NCBI GenBank assembly: GCA_022605955.1
Contig: JAKCOZ010000008.1
Coordinates: 20,579,583-20,643,582, forward strand
DNA from: Rallus limicola
Taxonomy: Eukaryota; Chordata; Aves; Gruiformes; Rallidae
Length of the DNA stretch: 64,000 bases
Direction: 5' to 3'
Made by a program: the position numbers and the translations under genes. Below are positions 42,690 to 56,414 of the stretch, piece by piece; position 1 is the stretch's first letter; each line of letters opens with the position of its first letter. The notes beneath the pieces were generated by a model, which had not been told where the DNA came from, made no database searches, and worked only from the letters and a program-made list of their open reading frames with translations.

Positions 42690-43445
42690 GCCAACACAAC
42701 CACAGTTTCTCAACACCTGCATCTTTCTGTAAACACATTATCATCCACACTCTGACAGCTCCCTCAGGATCACTCCCACCCTTCTCTCTCCAAGTTAACC
42801 CTGCACAGGGTCCCCTGTCATAGCCATGGTGGATAATACTGCCAGCCTGCTCATCGCTCAAACACAGTCCAGATATCACCTTCAACTTATCTCCAACTTA
42901 GACTTCTCTGTAGGTCCTCTCCTAATAGATATACACAACTATTACAGAGCCTTGCTGCTTAGTGCATGAGGTCAACATTTCCCACCCATCCGTACAGATA
43001 AAAGTCTTCTCCAAGCTCTCATCATCTCACATCTTGGTTATTCCAGCATTGTTTCTCCCAATCCTGCAAAATACCACCTTGTTAGATTGTCAAATAAGAA
43101 CACATACACTTTATCTTACACTGACCTTCACACCTGGGAGGAACTTTTCAGAAATAGCTGTTCAGGATCCTATTATCTTCAAATCTTTCCTTCCAACTCT
43201 TTTTTACACCATGGCAATTAAATGCTGAGAAAACTGCTGTTCTATGCTCACAGACCTGTACTGTCCTTGGGTCCTTCTGCTTCCCTGTCTCCACGTCCAC
43301 ATGCTGTCATCTCTCATTTTACACCTACAATGAAAGGTCTTTGGGACAGGGAAAGCCTCTTGTGTTTGTATAGCGCTACCCAGAGCAAAGCCCACCTTAT
43401 GACTGGGACTTCTGGAGAACACAGACTGGTATTACAAACCACAGC
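42690..43445 (+). mobile_element. Decayed L2-like LINE remnant (3' part of ORF2 and 3' tail)
   Basis: Seen: the plus strand has degraded reverse-transcriptase C-terminal signatures. These include TCCAAGCTCTCATCATCTCA (reads LQALIISHLGYS, compare the family's LI.SRLDYCN) and CTGGGAGGAACTTTT (WEELF, compare WN.LP). Then come CCACGTCCACATGCTGTCAT, GGTCTTTGGGACAGGGAAAG and TTGTGTTTGTATAGCGCTAC. Known: L2-type LINE tails in amniotes carry a segment of the form CTTTGGGGCAGGGACTGTCT...TGTTTGTACAGCGCCTAGCAC, which this resembles. Frames are broken throughout. The start is uncertain (42530 to 42750). It could instead be another CR1/L3-clade element; a repeat-library search would decide. Confidence 0.55.
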
Positions 43446-44125
43446 AAAGACCCTCTGTGGTATGAGCAGCTGGCCCTGTCAGCACATCTTTCCTTACTGC
43501 AGAAGGCAGAGAAACCCCAGCAGACCTTTCTTCCCACAGGTGTCTTCTTGCAGCTTCTCTTAACAAACAGCATCTGCATGATTTGGGGGCAATCTCTCCA
43601 AGGGACACATCAGCATCTCACACTTTGAAGCCTGTCTAGAAGTTAACCACCCCTCTCTTCCTCATCAGAGAAAGAATGTAAAGCTTTAAGTGCTACAGCA
43701 AAGGGAAAAAAAGTGTCAAAAGAAGCAGGGGCCAGACCCAGAAACTATTCTATTTAAAGGAAATGCTAAATTTACTTTAATAAGCTTTGACAAAAGTCTG
43801 CTGTTACAAAGAAAAACAGGCTTTTGCTGAAATTGGTCGAGTCATCGCAGTAAGAGGCAGAGCTCTCTTCCAGTTTCACCCCTGAGTTATTCAGCCATTC
43901 TCAGCCACCTGCTGGCAGTTCACACTCCCTCTCCGGGCTGTCTTCCTCTAAAACTAACATATTCCAGCTGTTCTGTGGTCCCAGGCCTTAACCCTTTCCT
44001 CCCCTTACTAAGCACTTACTGTCTTCCTCTGTGTCTTCCCTTTTCCCAAGCCACTTCATGTCACACTCTTGATGCAACCCTCTGATGAGGCCTAAAAGAA
44101 ATAGGAACCATTTAAATAGCAGACT

Positions 44126-44144
44126 CAAACAAACAAACAAACAA
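44126..44144. repeat. (AAAC)n microsatellite
   Basis: Four to five AAAC units before AAGGCTC. Confidence 0.85.
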
Positions 44145-44380
44145 GGCTCAAATTGGGATATTCTTCCTTTGAATTCCAGCATGGGAATTCTGGAGGGGTG
44201 AATAAGATAAAAATAACAATCTATTCTGGATCTGAGTATTTTACAACAATTGGGTATTTTAATTCTAATGAGAACATAAAAATAAAGAGGTCTTTAGCAT
44301 TGCCTTTCCAAATATATATCTTAGGAGAAAATTAATCCTTGCTACCCAAGTTTTTTATATATACTCTATGCATACTTTTC

Positions 44381-44392
44381 ATATATATATAT
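44381..44392. repeat. (AT)6 run in an AT-rich block
   Basis: Lies in a highly AT-rich stretch, about 44340-44460. Confidence 0.8.
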
Positions 44393-47078
44393 GGATATAC
44401 AATTCCTTAATGTAATTCTATAAGAAAATTGCCACCTTGGTATATTTATAATACGATATTATAGCAGATACAGCCTCAGTACTGTTGCCATGTGTTACTG
44501 GTCATCATGAGAACAAAGTCAAGGCAAAAAGTCCTACAGTTTATTTATGAAAATAGAAAGTCTTATTTTGATTTAACCAAACTAAACAGAAAAGTATTAA
44601 GAGAAATTCACAGGTGTCTTCTGGTCATCTGGTACTGTTCCCAGACACTGTGGTTTATACTGATAATCAAATACAGCACAGAGAAGCTCTATCCATGGCT
44701 CTCACCTATTAGGGGAAGGGTAAACAATTCTTGCTGCCATTAAAGATTACTTTACTTTGCTGCTTTTCAGTATACATTTTCACATCCACAGCGACCATGT
44801 GTGGCCTGACATAACTGTTTCAGTTGGAAAGAACATCAAGTAGCATCTGTCAATAAATCAAATGCAGAAAAATAGTTGAGATTCTAAAATGTGAATCCAG
44901 GAAATGGTGGGGGACAACACTTACACTTCTGAAAGGGGACCCTCTCAGCAATAAGTATATAATAACTGTACACAGACCGAGATAACATGGTAGTATACAT
45001 TTAACCCCCTCACACATTCCAGCTATTCACATATGAAAAGTCAATTTATATTCTAGATGTTCTGTCCATTTTGTGACGGGACATACAGAGTTCATATTAA
45101 AAAGACATTAGCTGATATACCTTATTGCAGGACTAGTGTACTATCAAATTCCTACACACAGAAGCACTTGGGACTGAAAGTAAAATATCTGTGAGTGACA
45201 ACATTGACTTGCACTTTATTGGAGGTATTTACATATAGCAAACAAGCTGTTAAAAAGAGAAAGCTGATTCAATGTTCTCTATGAAGACTTAAGACAATTT
45301 GAGAAACAGTGTTAGTTATTAAGAACAACAATGTTTTGGGGATCATCAAACATAGTAACAGGAGGCTGGAGTGCACCTGGGACTACATCAGAGCTTTCGT
45401 GTAGTTGGAGAGTCCTTATCAATAAAGGAAAAAAGATTGGAATAACATTTTTACTCTAAAGAAATAGAACAACAAGTAAAATGTGTTTTGATTTTGAATT
45501 TTTTACTTGTACAAAGTGATATATATCCACATTCCTAATCTTTAAAAAATAGGGGTTTTAATTAAATATTACTCTAAGGGCATCAGGAACTGTACAGTAT
45601 GGAAAGTAATCAGAACTTTACATATCTGTAGAAAATATTTCAACAGATAGACGTAGAAAAACAGGGATAAACACTAAGTGAAAGAATCAGTTTTGTCTAC
45701 CAGCCTAGGCTACAACTGACTTTCAAGACAGCTAAGACGACAGTCACTTGGGTTTTGATATATGTTTCATTTGAAGATGCTAAGATTATATGTCTAAAAA
45801 CTAGGAATTTAAGGAGAAGTATTGATTTTTAACCCCGAGTTACAAATCCCTCTGCTTTATTTTTCTATTTGACACATCTGGAGATTTATAGGGAAACCAA
45901 AAATGTGAATTTCCTACTCAAACTTCTTTTTATGGAAATAGGTATGCTAGCAAAATTGCCTCCAATTGACACACTCTTAAAATGCCTGCAGGAAGACCAA
46001 GGTGTGGGGACAGAGGGCAGGAGGCATAACTTTTCCTATCTTTTCTTTATCATTTTGAGTAGCTGGTCCCCTTACTATAAACTGGATTTATTGTGATTAT
46101 TATATCCTTCTAATATAGTGTACAACCATGAAGTTTAACAGATGTTTTAGCAAGCTCTTGCAAAGCAATGTGTCAACTTCCAAATGCAAAAGCTGACCAG
46201 TGTTTAAAAGCATAGACATTGCTTGAAGTTGCTTAGCAAAGTGTTTAGGAGAATTTAAAATACCTTATCACTGGGCTAGCCGGCATTTTTCTGAACATAT
46301 TTTCTAATTTTTTTTTCTTACTCAGATGGCTTCAAATGGTGATTTGGGCAGCTGGAACCTAGGGGCATATTTGCTTCGTTACATACATTATTTTGTCAGC
46401 TGGAGCTGATTTTTTGTTAATATACAGATGGACACAGAAAACCTTCAAAGACCTTACAAATATATTTTGTTTTAAATGTAAATACCACCCTGGTATCATT
46501 AATAGCCAAGTTAGCTTATTTCTCTTAGCATTCTATGCCTTATACACCGATAATCTCAGGGTTTTATTTTGCCTGATATAAATTTTCATTAAGCCTGAGG
46601 AGGGCTCTTTCTGTCTTTCCTGACTGATTCAGGTTTAATTGGCCTCTAAGGATAGTAAGCTGCTTGAGGGTTCTTTCAGAATCTGTGTTCCTCTGCTTCT
46701 TTGCCAAATATTTTTTTTTTTTATTTCATCTAGCAATTTGTTTCTCTCAGCTTCTTTTCCCCATTTTCCCTGCCAGAGACAAAGCTGCTACATTTTTTCT
46801 CTCATTATATTTTATAAGCATTCCCCCCATCAGTGTTCTCAGATGAAACACTGTTTCTCGGGTAGCTCCACCTTTTCTTTCAAAGTCTCTTCTGATATGT
46901 CCTAAAAAAAAAGGTTTAGTCAGAAGATTTTTGCTGCTTGCCTCCACTCCAGTCTAACTGAATCTCCATAATAGATGTGTGGGCTGACCATGCCATTTAA
47001 CCTCTTTCCAAGGCCAAACTGAGTGTAAGGAAGTCAGAACATAATTGAATCTAAGACAGAGGCAGTGTGAAGAATAAA

Positions 47079-47099
47079 ACACACACACACACACACACA
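47079..47099. repeat. (CA)n microsatellite
   Basis: About ten AC units run into a short A tract. Confidence 0.9.
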
Positions 47100-50000
47100 A
47101 AAAAAGCTTCTTACATGGGGAATTCAAAAATTATACAGAAACGTACTTTCCTTTCAATTTTTTTTTCTTAGTAACTGTACAGAATTATTGGAGCTTTTTC
47201 CCCATCCTTTCTATCAGGAAAGACTATGACTCTTACATTATTTCCTTTAAACTGGATTAAGGTTTTTGCTATCATCGTGCATTTTCCTGATATTTCTTTC
47301 TCTTTGTGTGGGTACAGAAGCCTCCGTTGGGCATAGGCAGTACTGAATCTATTATTTGCTTGCCATACTTCTAATTGTGCATTCAGGGTTTCAGAAATAG
47401 TCCCATTTTGCAGCAGAAATAAGCAGATCTCTAAACTGGTAGCTCAGGCTGCCTTCATAGCCAGTACTCCTCTGTTCCTCTGTGCAGCTTGCTTTATTTA
47501 ACAAATTTCCAATCATAAAGTTTGTGCCAATCAAAGCCACCTCTCTTTTTCATAGATGATCACAACACTCAAATCAATGGCCATTTCATGTGGCTGAGCA
47601 CTTGGAGAGCCAAGCTTATGCTGAGATGGATTCTGATCTCTCGCAAATGATGCTTGGGTCTTCAGTAGTGTAAACTATGAATTTTGAGCCATGACGTTCT
47701 CAAACATGCTCTTATGTCCATGTCATATTCTGATGTTCAGAAGCTTTTAAAAATGGAAGAGACAACTCTTCCAGAATTTGTTGAAATTCTGGAGAGTAAC
47801 AGTGGAATTGTATCAAGTCAGTAATTTACTGTACAGCCGAAGAACCAAAAATGACATAGAAAACCTAAAAATGTATACCTTGTACTTTCTATAACAGGGA
47901 GAGGGGACAAAAGAAAAACTCCAGAGAAATAAAAAGGGGAGAAATAAAATGTTAAAACAGAGAGATGACTGACAGAAGCAGCCTGCTTCCAACGCAAGCG
48001 TAGTGGATGCTTCCCATTAAAGCAGCTGTCTCATATTAACACCTTGAATGAAATCCTGCATCCACTGAACATGAAGCAGAACAAGATTCAATCACAATTT
48101 CTGAGGCAAAACCAAGCAGCTGGACAGATGTTTAAGACTGCCATTAGAATGCTTTCTGTAGTCTTTCTTGAAATGAACAAGAGTGAAGAGTGTGGAAGTA
48201 ATAACCAGTTTCATGCAAGTATTTATGTTTACCTGGCCAAAGAGAAGCAGGAAAGCATGCTCTCATAGTTCAGATGCTTTCTTGCAACTAGTGTTGGACC
48301 CTTTCGTCTTCCTCAGAACATGCAAAATTTTCACACTCTAAGAAACAGGAACCTAAGATAACAAGCAAAGGTATTTCTTAATATGTTCACATATTCAAAG
48401 GATATATATTGAAGGATACAAAATCTCTTTTATAAACAATGAAGCCCCACACTACCAAATAAGCACTGAATACTGTACCTGTATCTCAGCCTGGCTTTGA
48501 AGTCTTTGGATTGCAGGACCACATTTCACTTGTCCACTATGCTCAAGTCTTCTGCACATACTGAATAGACAGATCACAAACTGTGCTGCCCAACAAAGAA
48601 ACTAAACAAGAAAAGAGTAGAAAACTTTTGGCCAAACTTTTGGCCTCTTTTGGCAATTGGTCTTTTCCAGTTGTTGCTACTTGGAATGTTCCTTAGATTA
48701 AGCACAGGTTAAAGTATACTCAAAGAGAAATGTCATTTTAGATTGCAGAGAACACTAATATGTACTGAACAGTGCACTTGGAGAACAAATCACATTTTGC
48801 ATGCACACACTCATCTTAAACATTCAGGTTGCAAAATATTTCTATTTGACATGTTAAATATAAATAACAGTAGGGGAGTGGTGAGTTTTTTAAAACTTAC
48901 ATAACTTTTTTTTTTTTTTATTAAATTTGTTTTAATCAGCTATTTGCATGATCTGGTCCTGAAATCTGAAATCTTTTTACAGTACCTGGTACTGAATTTC
49001 CAAACTAGTCTGCTTCTAAAGTAGGAAAAAGTCATGAACATTGGGATAAAATTTATAGCTCTTACTTAAATTAAGAACAGTGTTTACCTGACTCATTTTT
49101 TATAGTGTAACACTGAACAAAGCTTTACTGGTTCAATAAAAGTGGATGTGAGCCTTAACAAAATAAAAGCATAAAACTTGTTTGTAAGAAATAAATTATC
49201 TATGAATTTGTATTTAATTATATTTTGAATAAAAGTGAGAATGAGGGGTTTTTTTTTCTAGCTGTATAGGCTTATTGTATGAAATTATATAGATGGGATA
49301 ATACGATTTTTCAGATTTGAAAACCTATTTGATGACTGGACAAGAGACAGTCATAAACAGCTCTTTTACCTTACTTAGCATTGACAGATGTAAAGGTCCC
49401 TTGCATTGACATCAGGCCACAGTGAACTTTTACATATCCAACATTTGAGAGTGAGATCCTCAGTTTGGTTTTTCACTGTCTCTCTCATAAGCAGGACAGA
49501 GCAAAGTTTTGACCATTTCCACCCCAAAGCTTTCTGCCTCCCATGAATAAACAGACAGGAAACATCTGCTGTTCTTGCTCAAAGAGGAACGAAGGGACTT
49601 CTAAGAAATCTGGAGAGCTGCGGAAGAGATGCTTGTTAAGTAAGGCTGAAAACACAGGCAATGAGAGGATTAACACTGGTACTGAATGGAGGTGAACTGT
49701 CACCTCCCTTACTCTGCTCCTGAGGTTGGAGTTCATCCACAATTGCTTTGCATTCCCAAGAGGGAAAACTAAAATACGCCAGATCTGCCAATCCTACTGC
49801 ATTTGAAATACATTTCATAGCTACTCCTTCCTCTGAGGGCTGTTAAGACAGAAGACAGAAAATACCTCCTGCTCCAAATCTCAGATGAACAAATACAGAA
49901 ATGCTAATTAGCACAAATTAAAATGGTACACTTTTAATCCCTCAGGTAAACACTGGTTAGGGGGTCATTTTTGTCCCAAAATTGCATTAAGCATTGACAC

Positions 50001-50140
50001 AGCTTTAAAGGTGTTTATTTACAGAAAAGACTTGAGTAGCTCCTTTGGAAGCATTTCAAGCTGTTAAATAATTATGTATTTAGGACACATTACATTTAGT
50101 AAAAAATCTACAAACATATATGGAAAAATTACAACTAGAT

Positions 50141-51900
50141 CCTATTTTCTCAGACAATGGCAATTTTGGCACAGATTCTCTCCCAGACAGAATGACGGAT
50201 TTAAGCCAAGGCCGTAAGGCACTGGCCTGCATATGACACCCCTCACAGCCGCAGAGACCCTCCTTGCTTCTCACTGGTGTGACAACATGCTGACAAAACA
50301 TCACTTAAAAATGAAGACCAACAACATGTGCTGGCACCTTGGCACAGGCCCCTGCTTGCCCTTTCCTCAGTCCCACATGCTGCTTGTGTGGTCTGATGAT
50401 GGTGAAAGGGTAAGAGGGAACTCGGGCCATAGTGCCTGCATAGTGCTAGGCTGTGGAGGCCTTGCTGCAAGCAAGACCCAGGCCAGCCCTTTGGACTGGT
50501 CTCCAACAAATAACGTGACTCGAATTGTGCTCTGTGTGCGTGCATGCATGCCTGTGGGGGCAGACACAGCAGAGTCACAGCTGGAGCACCATGTGGAGGT
50601 CTGTGGGTCCTCCCTGTAGGGCCTCGCCCCACCGATGACACGGGCTGGCTGGGGCCTTCTTGTATGGCAAGAGAGATGTGGAGACCAGCTATAATCAGAG
50701 CAGGCAAGCAATGTGGCTGGAAGACCAAGAAATAACCTTTTTCTCAGGCAATAAATAAAGCCAACATACAAAAAGCCACAGAGGCAGAGGCTAAGCAGCT
50801 TGATTTTGCCATAGGACCAAGCTCCTCTCCTGTACTAGTTTCCAAGCCAGTTCCAAAAACCTGGTATCCCTGTATTTAAAAAGAAAGGATGGGATTCAGT
50901 CAAGAGGCTGCTCAAGCAGCAGTCCCCAGTTCAATCGTTAATGCTTACCTATTTTTCTGCATTATAAATCACCTTTAATAGTGAAGATTGCCAGGTGTAC
51001 TTATTGCTGAGGACTGGCAAAGCTTCTATCTATGGCAAACTTCAGCCTAGCATCTGCTGTCTTGCAGCGTTTGTGGTATCTTGTGACCTGGCAGGAGAAT
51101 TCCAACAGGAAAAAGAGGTACACAAAGCAATAAAAAACCAAAAGGCAGTATGCTATGAAAGCATCAGGAATGCCAGAAAGCTTTATGGAGCACTCCCATT
51201 TTTATTTCTGTACCACCTTCCTCACTTTACTGCATCTCAGCTGATCCATTGACAGCCCTCCCAAACAAGTGCTTTCACACCTGTATGGAACCTGAACCCC
51301 AGAGGGTTTCAGTGGGAGAGCAGGGATTAAAACCCACAAATTCTATCAACTCTTAGCTGCTGTGTGCCTTTACAGCCTTCTGCAGCCCTGCTCCAAGTCA
51401 CTTGTCCAACCCATCTGTTCCTCCCTCTTTCCCACCATCCTCACTTTGTTCTCACGCTCACAAGTCTTCCTACCATCCCATAAGTTGTGCCGCAAGAGCA
51501 CTTTCTTAGTAATGGTTCAGTGTCTGCTACTAACAAGCTGCTTGTTACCAGCTCACTTCAGCTCTTCTCACCCACACCTCACAGTGCTGCTCTTGAAAAA
51601 TATAGCGAAGTGCTGCCATACAGCCCTGCATCTGCTCCAACCGCACTTGAACATTGCATGTTTCTTTATGTATGGCTGCAGCAGAGGTCTCAACAGGGAT
51701 CCAAGTCATCACTTAAAAATGATGGACTTACTCATGGTAAGAGGTACAGCTGTGCCAGACTAACTTGTGCTCAGCACCCCAGAACAGGCAAAAGCACAGG
51801 TTGCAGCCAAGCTAACAATACAAGACATGGCTTCTGCTCTTTTGGGAGCCGTCATTTTCACCACTAAACCTTCCTGCAGTACCATCCGCAGTACTGTTCT
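50141..51900. other. GC-elevated block with overlapping ORFs on both strands
   Basis: The longest frame in the window lies here (50243-50728, minus, 161 codons). It is overlapped by a 134-codon minus frame and a 128-codon plus frame; further plus frames of 133 and 126 codons lie at 51362-51867. No domain, signal peptide or family is recognised. Overlapping frames of similar length on both strands suggest composition rather than coding. Confidence 0.45.
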
Positions 51901-53486
51901 AGGACCAGGGAAAAGAACAGAAAACCCAGAGTGAACAGAAGCAATAGGACTTCTTTTGTATTCAAGTACCTTCCCTATGTATTGATTAATGTCTCATGCT
52001 GAGTCAGAGAGGATAGAAATCAGCAATCAATTGACCCAGTAAATGTAGATCAGTCCCATCAGAAACATCATCATGATGTCTCCACCACGGAGTGAATGCA
52101 TGCACTGAATCCCAGTGATTTTCTCTGCAAACCTCTACTCTGGTGTCATTTAACACAGCAACAATGGTTGCTTGCAGCATAATGAGTAGCCTGTTACTCT
52201 CTTAAGTCTTTGTCAAATCAAAACACAACTCAATGGAAGGGGAAAAAATCCAGTTACGAAGCACCTGTGACAAAGTGGCCATTTGTGGGCTTTGTGCATG
52301 AATTATGAACAAAATTCTGTGAATACATTGTATAGAGGGGTAAGTTCTATAGAAACATAAGGGAGAACTTAAGAATGTGTGTGGGTTAGTGGCTCAGCAT
52401 ACATGAAAGTCAGGGACTCCTTTGGATACCATAAGATTTCTGTGATATTTTGTCCTGCAACGCAGCTCAACCATCTCTCCAATGTTTCTTTTGTCAGGGG
52501 CCAAAAGGTCCTCACCTGAAAGACATTTCTGGAGAAAGGTATGTTGGTTTATAAGATAGCACTTATCAGTTAATCTTTGGTGCTTGAAAATTACTTGCTA
52601 TGGTCATCTAGCAATCCTTGCAAAGGTATTGTTCTTCAAGCAGATCTGTGAAAAGTGCAAGTAGGTTTTAAGATGTATAGAAAAGTAAATCTTGCTCTAT
52701 CTGTAAGCATGCCAGTAGCACGCCCAAGATTTGAGCTTTCAGAGGAAACAGGAAAGCTGTACACAAGTAACAAATAGTTCTGAGTCTTGCTTTGGAAACC
52801 TTTCCTGACAGCGTCCGCCTTGTGTTGAGTTCAAAAATCTGTGCAATTGAGCTTTTCAACTAAAGAGAAAGCACAGCAGGGGAGGGAAGGTTATTTCCCT
52901 GCAGATAATTTTCAGACCATCCTTCTGCCAAATTAGCAATCATAGGGCTTGAGATGGTGTACCAACTTGTCTGGTTAGTGTCAAGATGGAAAAGTAAGCT
53001 CTCAAGGTATGTAGAGGCTCTCTGGTTTGAGATAGCTTTTCTTACTTTCAAGATTAAGCAAGGAAACATATGTAGAACCTCTTGTATAAAACGTTTCCTT
53101 TTGATACAATCTTTTAGAAATGAGAACACAGAACAACCTGATGCAAACCACCAACATCCCACTGGTGTGGGAAATGGGTGTAGTTCCTCTCTAGCAGAAA
53201 TGGTAGGGGTAGCACAGGGTCTTTCTCTGATGGGTGCCATGTATTATTACTTGTGCAGACTTTGTTTTCATTAACTTTAAAATAGGCAAGCCTTAAACTT
53301 TCTGAAATTGTAGGTCCCAATGACCACCAAACTATGGGATTTCTATGCACGGTTTGTAGCTAGCTATGATTGTCAAGAGACAGCAGAGACTTACCAGTGA
53401 AGTGAAGGATAGGTTTTCACTGGCAGGAACCCGTCTGGATTCTGGGTGAAAAAGAATTTTCAAATAATCTATTACCAAATGTATTG

Positions 53487-53510
53487 CCCCCCCCCACCTC
53501 CCCCTCCACA
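53487..53510 (-). repeat. C9 run and C-rich tract (minus-strand quadruplex candidate)
   Basis: C9 at 53487-53495 followed by ACCTCCCCCTCC on the plus strand. The minus strand is G-rich and could form a quadruplex. Confidence 0.65.
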
Positions 53511-56194
53511 CATACTGAAAAATTACACAATACAGTAAATCATGTATTGTATACCCAAGAATTAAATTATCTACATATTTTATACATAGTTGTTTTCCAA
53601 GCACAAATTTTGAGACACTGTGCAAAAAATGCATGCAGCACAATTCCAAGCAAAATAGCAACTTGGATCTTTAGGCTGCAGCAACCCCCCAAAACTGCAA
53701 GAGCTTTTCATGCTTACCTTTTGGACAAATGGTTCAGGCCAAGAGAGGTGGCAGGCACCCACAGACCACTGTTTCACTGCCAGAAAGGTAATAGGGTCTT
53801 GTGAGAAATTACTGACCCCATTTGGAGCAATACTTGAGACCGAGTAAAGCACCTACACATCTGACTAACTTTCCAGCAGACATCCTACAGACATGGATTA
53901 CAGGAAAGATGTACCAGAACACACCGAAGTAGCAATAAATGGCAATTCTGGAGCATCAAATGGAGGTCGTCTTTTTATAGAAAATATCATCTGCCAGTTA
54001 AGATCTGAGTCAGCCACCTCAGCTTCTTCTGCCCTGTTCCACACTGTATGCTCCACACTCATGGTGGTAATGGTGGTGGCAAAAAGCTGGAGGAAAGACA
54101 GCCACCTGCTCGTTAGTTCTTTCCCTAAAGAGCATAAGAAACCCCTGACAGGTAACTATTAGCTCCATTCACTTATTCCCTGACACCCAGAACAACTTGT
54201 TAGATAACATCTCAGAGCTTTCTGGAAGCCATTGGAAAGGTTTATCCTCCAGCATCTCAAAATGCCTTAAATCAAAGCCTGCTATTTCTTGTTCAGACAA
54301 GCCAAAAGAAGAGCACTGTGGAGTCCCTTCCCAGAGTGAAATCTGAATCTTCAAACCAGAAATCCTGCTCCTCACAACTGCTTCAGTGATTATATCATTC
54401 TCTTTAGTCATACCACCCCTTGGCCTGGTAAGTAGCAATGATTAAAACCTCTCGTTCTCTGCAAGAACCAGTAGAGGTTCGTAGCTTGCAAGGATCAAAC
54501 CATTAATTCATTCAGGAGTGAGTTCTCTACTTACAGAAAGTGTACATACAAGCCTTGTACTTCATGACAATAAGTACCCTGACTGTTGAAATTGGTAACA
54601 GGGGCCATGCTCTCTTGCAGAACCAGTTGTAAAGTTCTTTTAATTAGTGATTACATCAGACAGCAAGAGATGCAAACCATCTAAGGCTATCGTACCAAGA
54701 AACTACACAAGCAAGGAAGCCTGCTGTGAAAACAAGTATGTAAAATGCTACAGATCATACCGATAAGAAGCAAGAAGCACACCAAACAACCATCCAACCA
54801 TTGTCAAGACCCCATGAAGAACTGGTTCACAGATAACTCAGAAAGCCTTCTTCAGAGTGCAAAATTTTGTCTTGGTATTGGATGAGTTGCTAGAGTGACC
54901 ATGAAAGAAAGCCACGAGGAAGCAACAATCCTATGTGCACCAAAGATCTTACACTTGGGCCCGTGAACCTGTGCCCTCAAGATGAGCAGGGAGCTTTCAC
55001 AAATCACAGCCACACACACAACCACATATGAACACACACAGCAGCGTTCTCAAGTGACACAAACACAATGACTGTGAGCCATTAGGCAGACAGCCCACAG
55101 ACTGTGGGTTTTTCATCAGATTTTCCCTACACACTTCTTTACTTTCTCCCAAAGCTTCTGCTCTCTGAAGCTGCTTAACAACATACCCTTTCGAAAAAGC
55201 GCACTGCCTAAACATTAATTAATGACATTGAAGCTCTGAGAAATAAAGCAAACCTCATCTTCAGCAATGAGGCATCAAAACCCTCGGTACCAAAACACCT
55301 TCATTGACAGACACACATCAGTGCAATTGTCATCAAAAGCTGCAAAATTTTTGTACAGAAAAACAATTTCATTAAGGAAGTAACCCTCTTCCCTCCCTCT
55401 TAATGCACTGATACAGCTCCCAACAGCTGGAGAGGTAAGAAACAGAACTTAAGCATTAGAAATGGAAGTCATTTACACAAACATGCCCTGTGAAGTAAAA
55501 GAGCTTTGGGAAACCATGCCCACTTACCTGTCAGAAGGAAGTGGGTTCAGGGTATGTTAAAATATTGACAACATCCATGGAATAGTGCAAGTCTTAACAG
55601 AACTGTCTCTTCTGCCAAGCTGCTCCCCTTGTGCCTTCCCAACCAATTTCACTCTCTTATGTTATTAAATAAAAGATTAAGTTGATGGTGAATTACTCCC
55701 TTTTCTCTGTACCCGTCAATTTCTGTTGCTCTGAATCTCAAAAGATTTGCATTATTTTTTTTTTTCTCATTGAACTGCAAAGGCTGAAAATCTTCCCCCT
55801 TCATGACTTCCTCTGGTCGACTCTTTTCCAGGCTGAACTCTATCCAGTTTATCCTAAATTATCCTGGTCTGTCTTCTGGCCATTTGATACTCCAGGACTT
55901 CACAAATAAAAGCTTTTAACTTTCACTATAGCATCACATACAGCCATCACCTCACTCTCCCAGTCATATATCCTAAGCTCACAGCTCTTTCCCCCTTGTA
56001 CTTACTACTACTTCCTACACTTTAAGGTAAAGGCCAATTACGCCTTTTAGCCACAGTTCCCTGACAAGACTGTATTGCAGCATTATATGTCAGGGGACTT
56101 AAACCCGACTTCATTTCCATACTCTACAGGATATTTACAATGTTTCCATCACACCCTGCTTAGCATAAGGTCAAAAAAGTTACCACTACAGCAA

Positions 56195-56195
56195 C

Positions 56196-56221
<26 letters not shown>
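56195..56221. repeat. (AG)n microsatellite downstream of SP3
   Basis: About thirteen AG units, roughly 200 bp beyond the SP3 poly(A) site. Confidence 0.92.
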
Positions 56222-56226
<5 letters not shown>

Positions 56227-56414
56227 GCATGTCAGCGCACATACAGATGGTGTTTTTTGAGAGTGAGGAGGTAGCGTGTTGTTGCCATCTCCTTGCCCAT
56301 AAGGAAAGAATTTCTGCTTCCCACCACCTAGTGCAAAATAATAGACCACCTCACGCTGTAAAGGCGTACTATGAAATTACACCTTGTTAACAAGAAGTAC
56401 AGTAAACTCAAGTC

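Larger units (their letters stand above)
43446..50140. other. Gene-free AT-rich sequence
   Basis: Holds the listed microsatellites only. No coding or RNA gene signature was seen. Confidence 0.65.
51901..56414. other. Intergenic sequence 3' of SP3
   Basis: AT-rich to mixed composition with short overlapping ORFs (for example 52860-53240 minus), none with recognised similarity. It contains the C9 tract and the (AG)n microsatellite. Confidence 0.6.

Noticed and set aside
50243..50728. 161-codon minus-strand ORF, longest in the window
   Set aside because: Overlapped by frames of similar size on both strands, with no recognised domain or splice context. Explained well enough by higher GC content.
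56255..56285. GTGAGGAGGTAGCGTGTTGTTG, resembling a let-7 sequence
   Set aside because: Mismatched within the seed and no complementary arm for a hairpin; outside the SP3 3' UTR.
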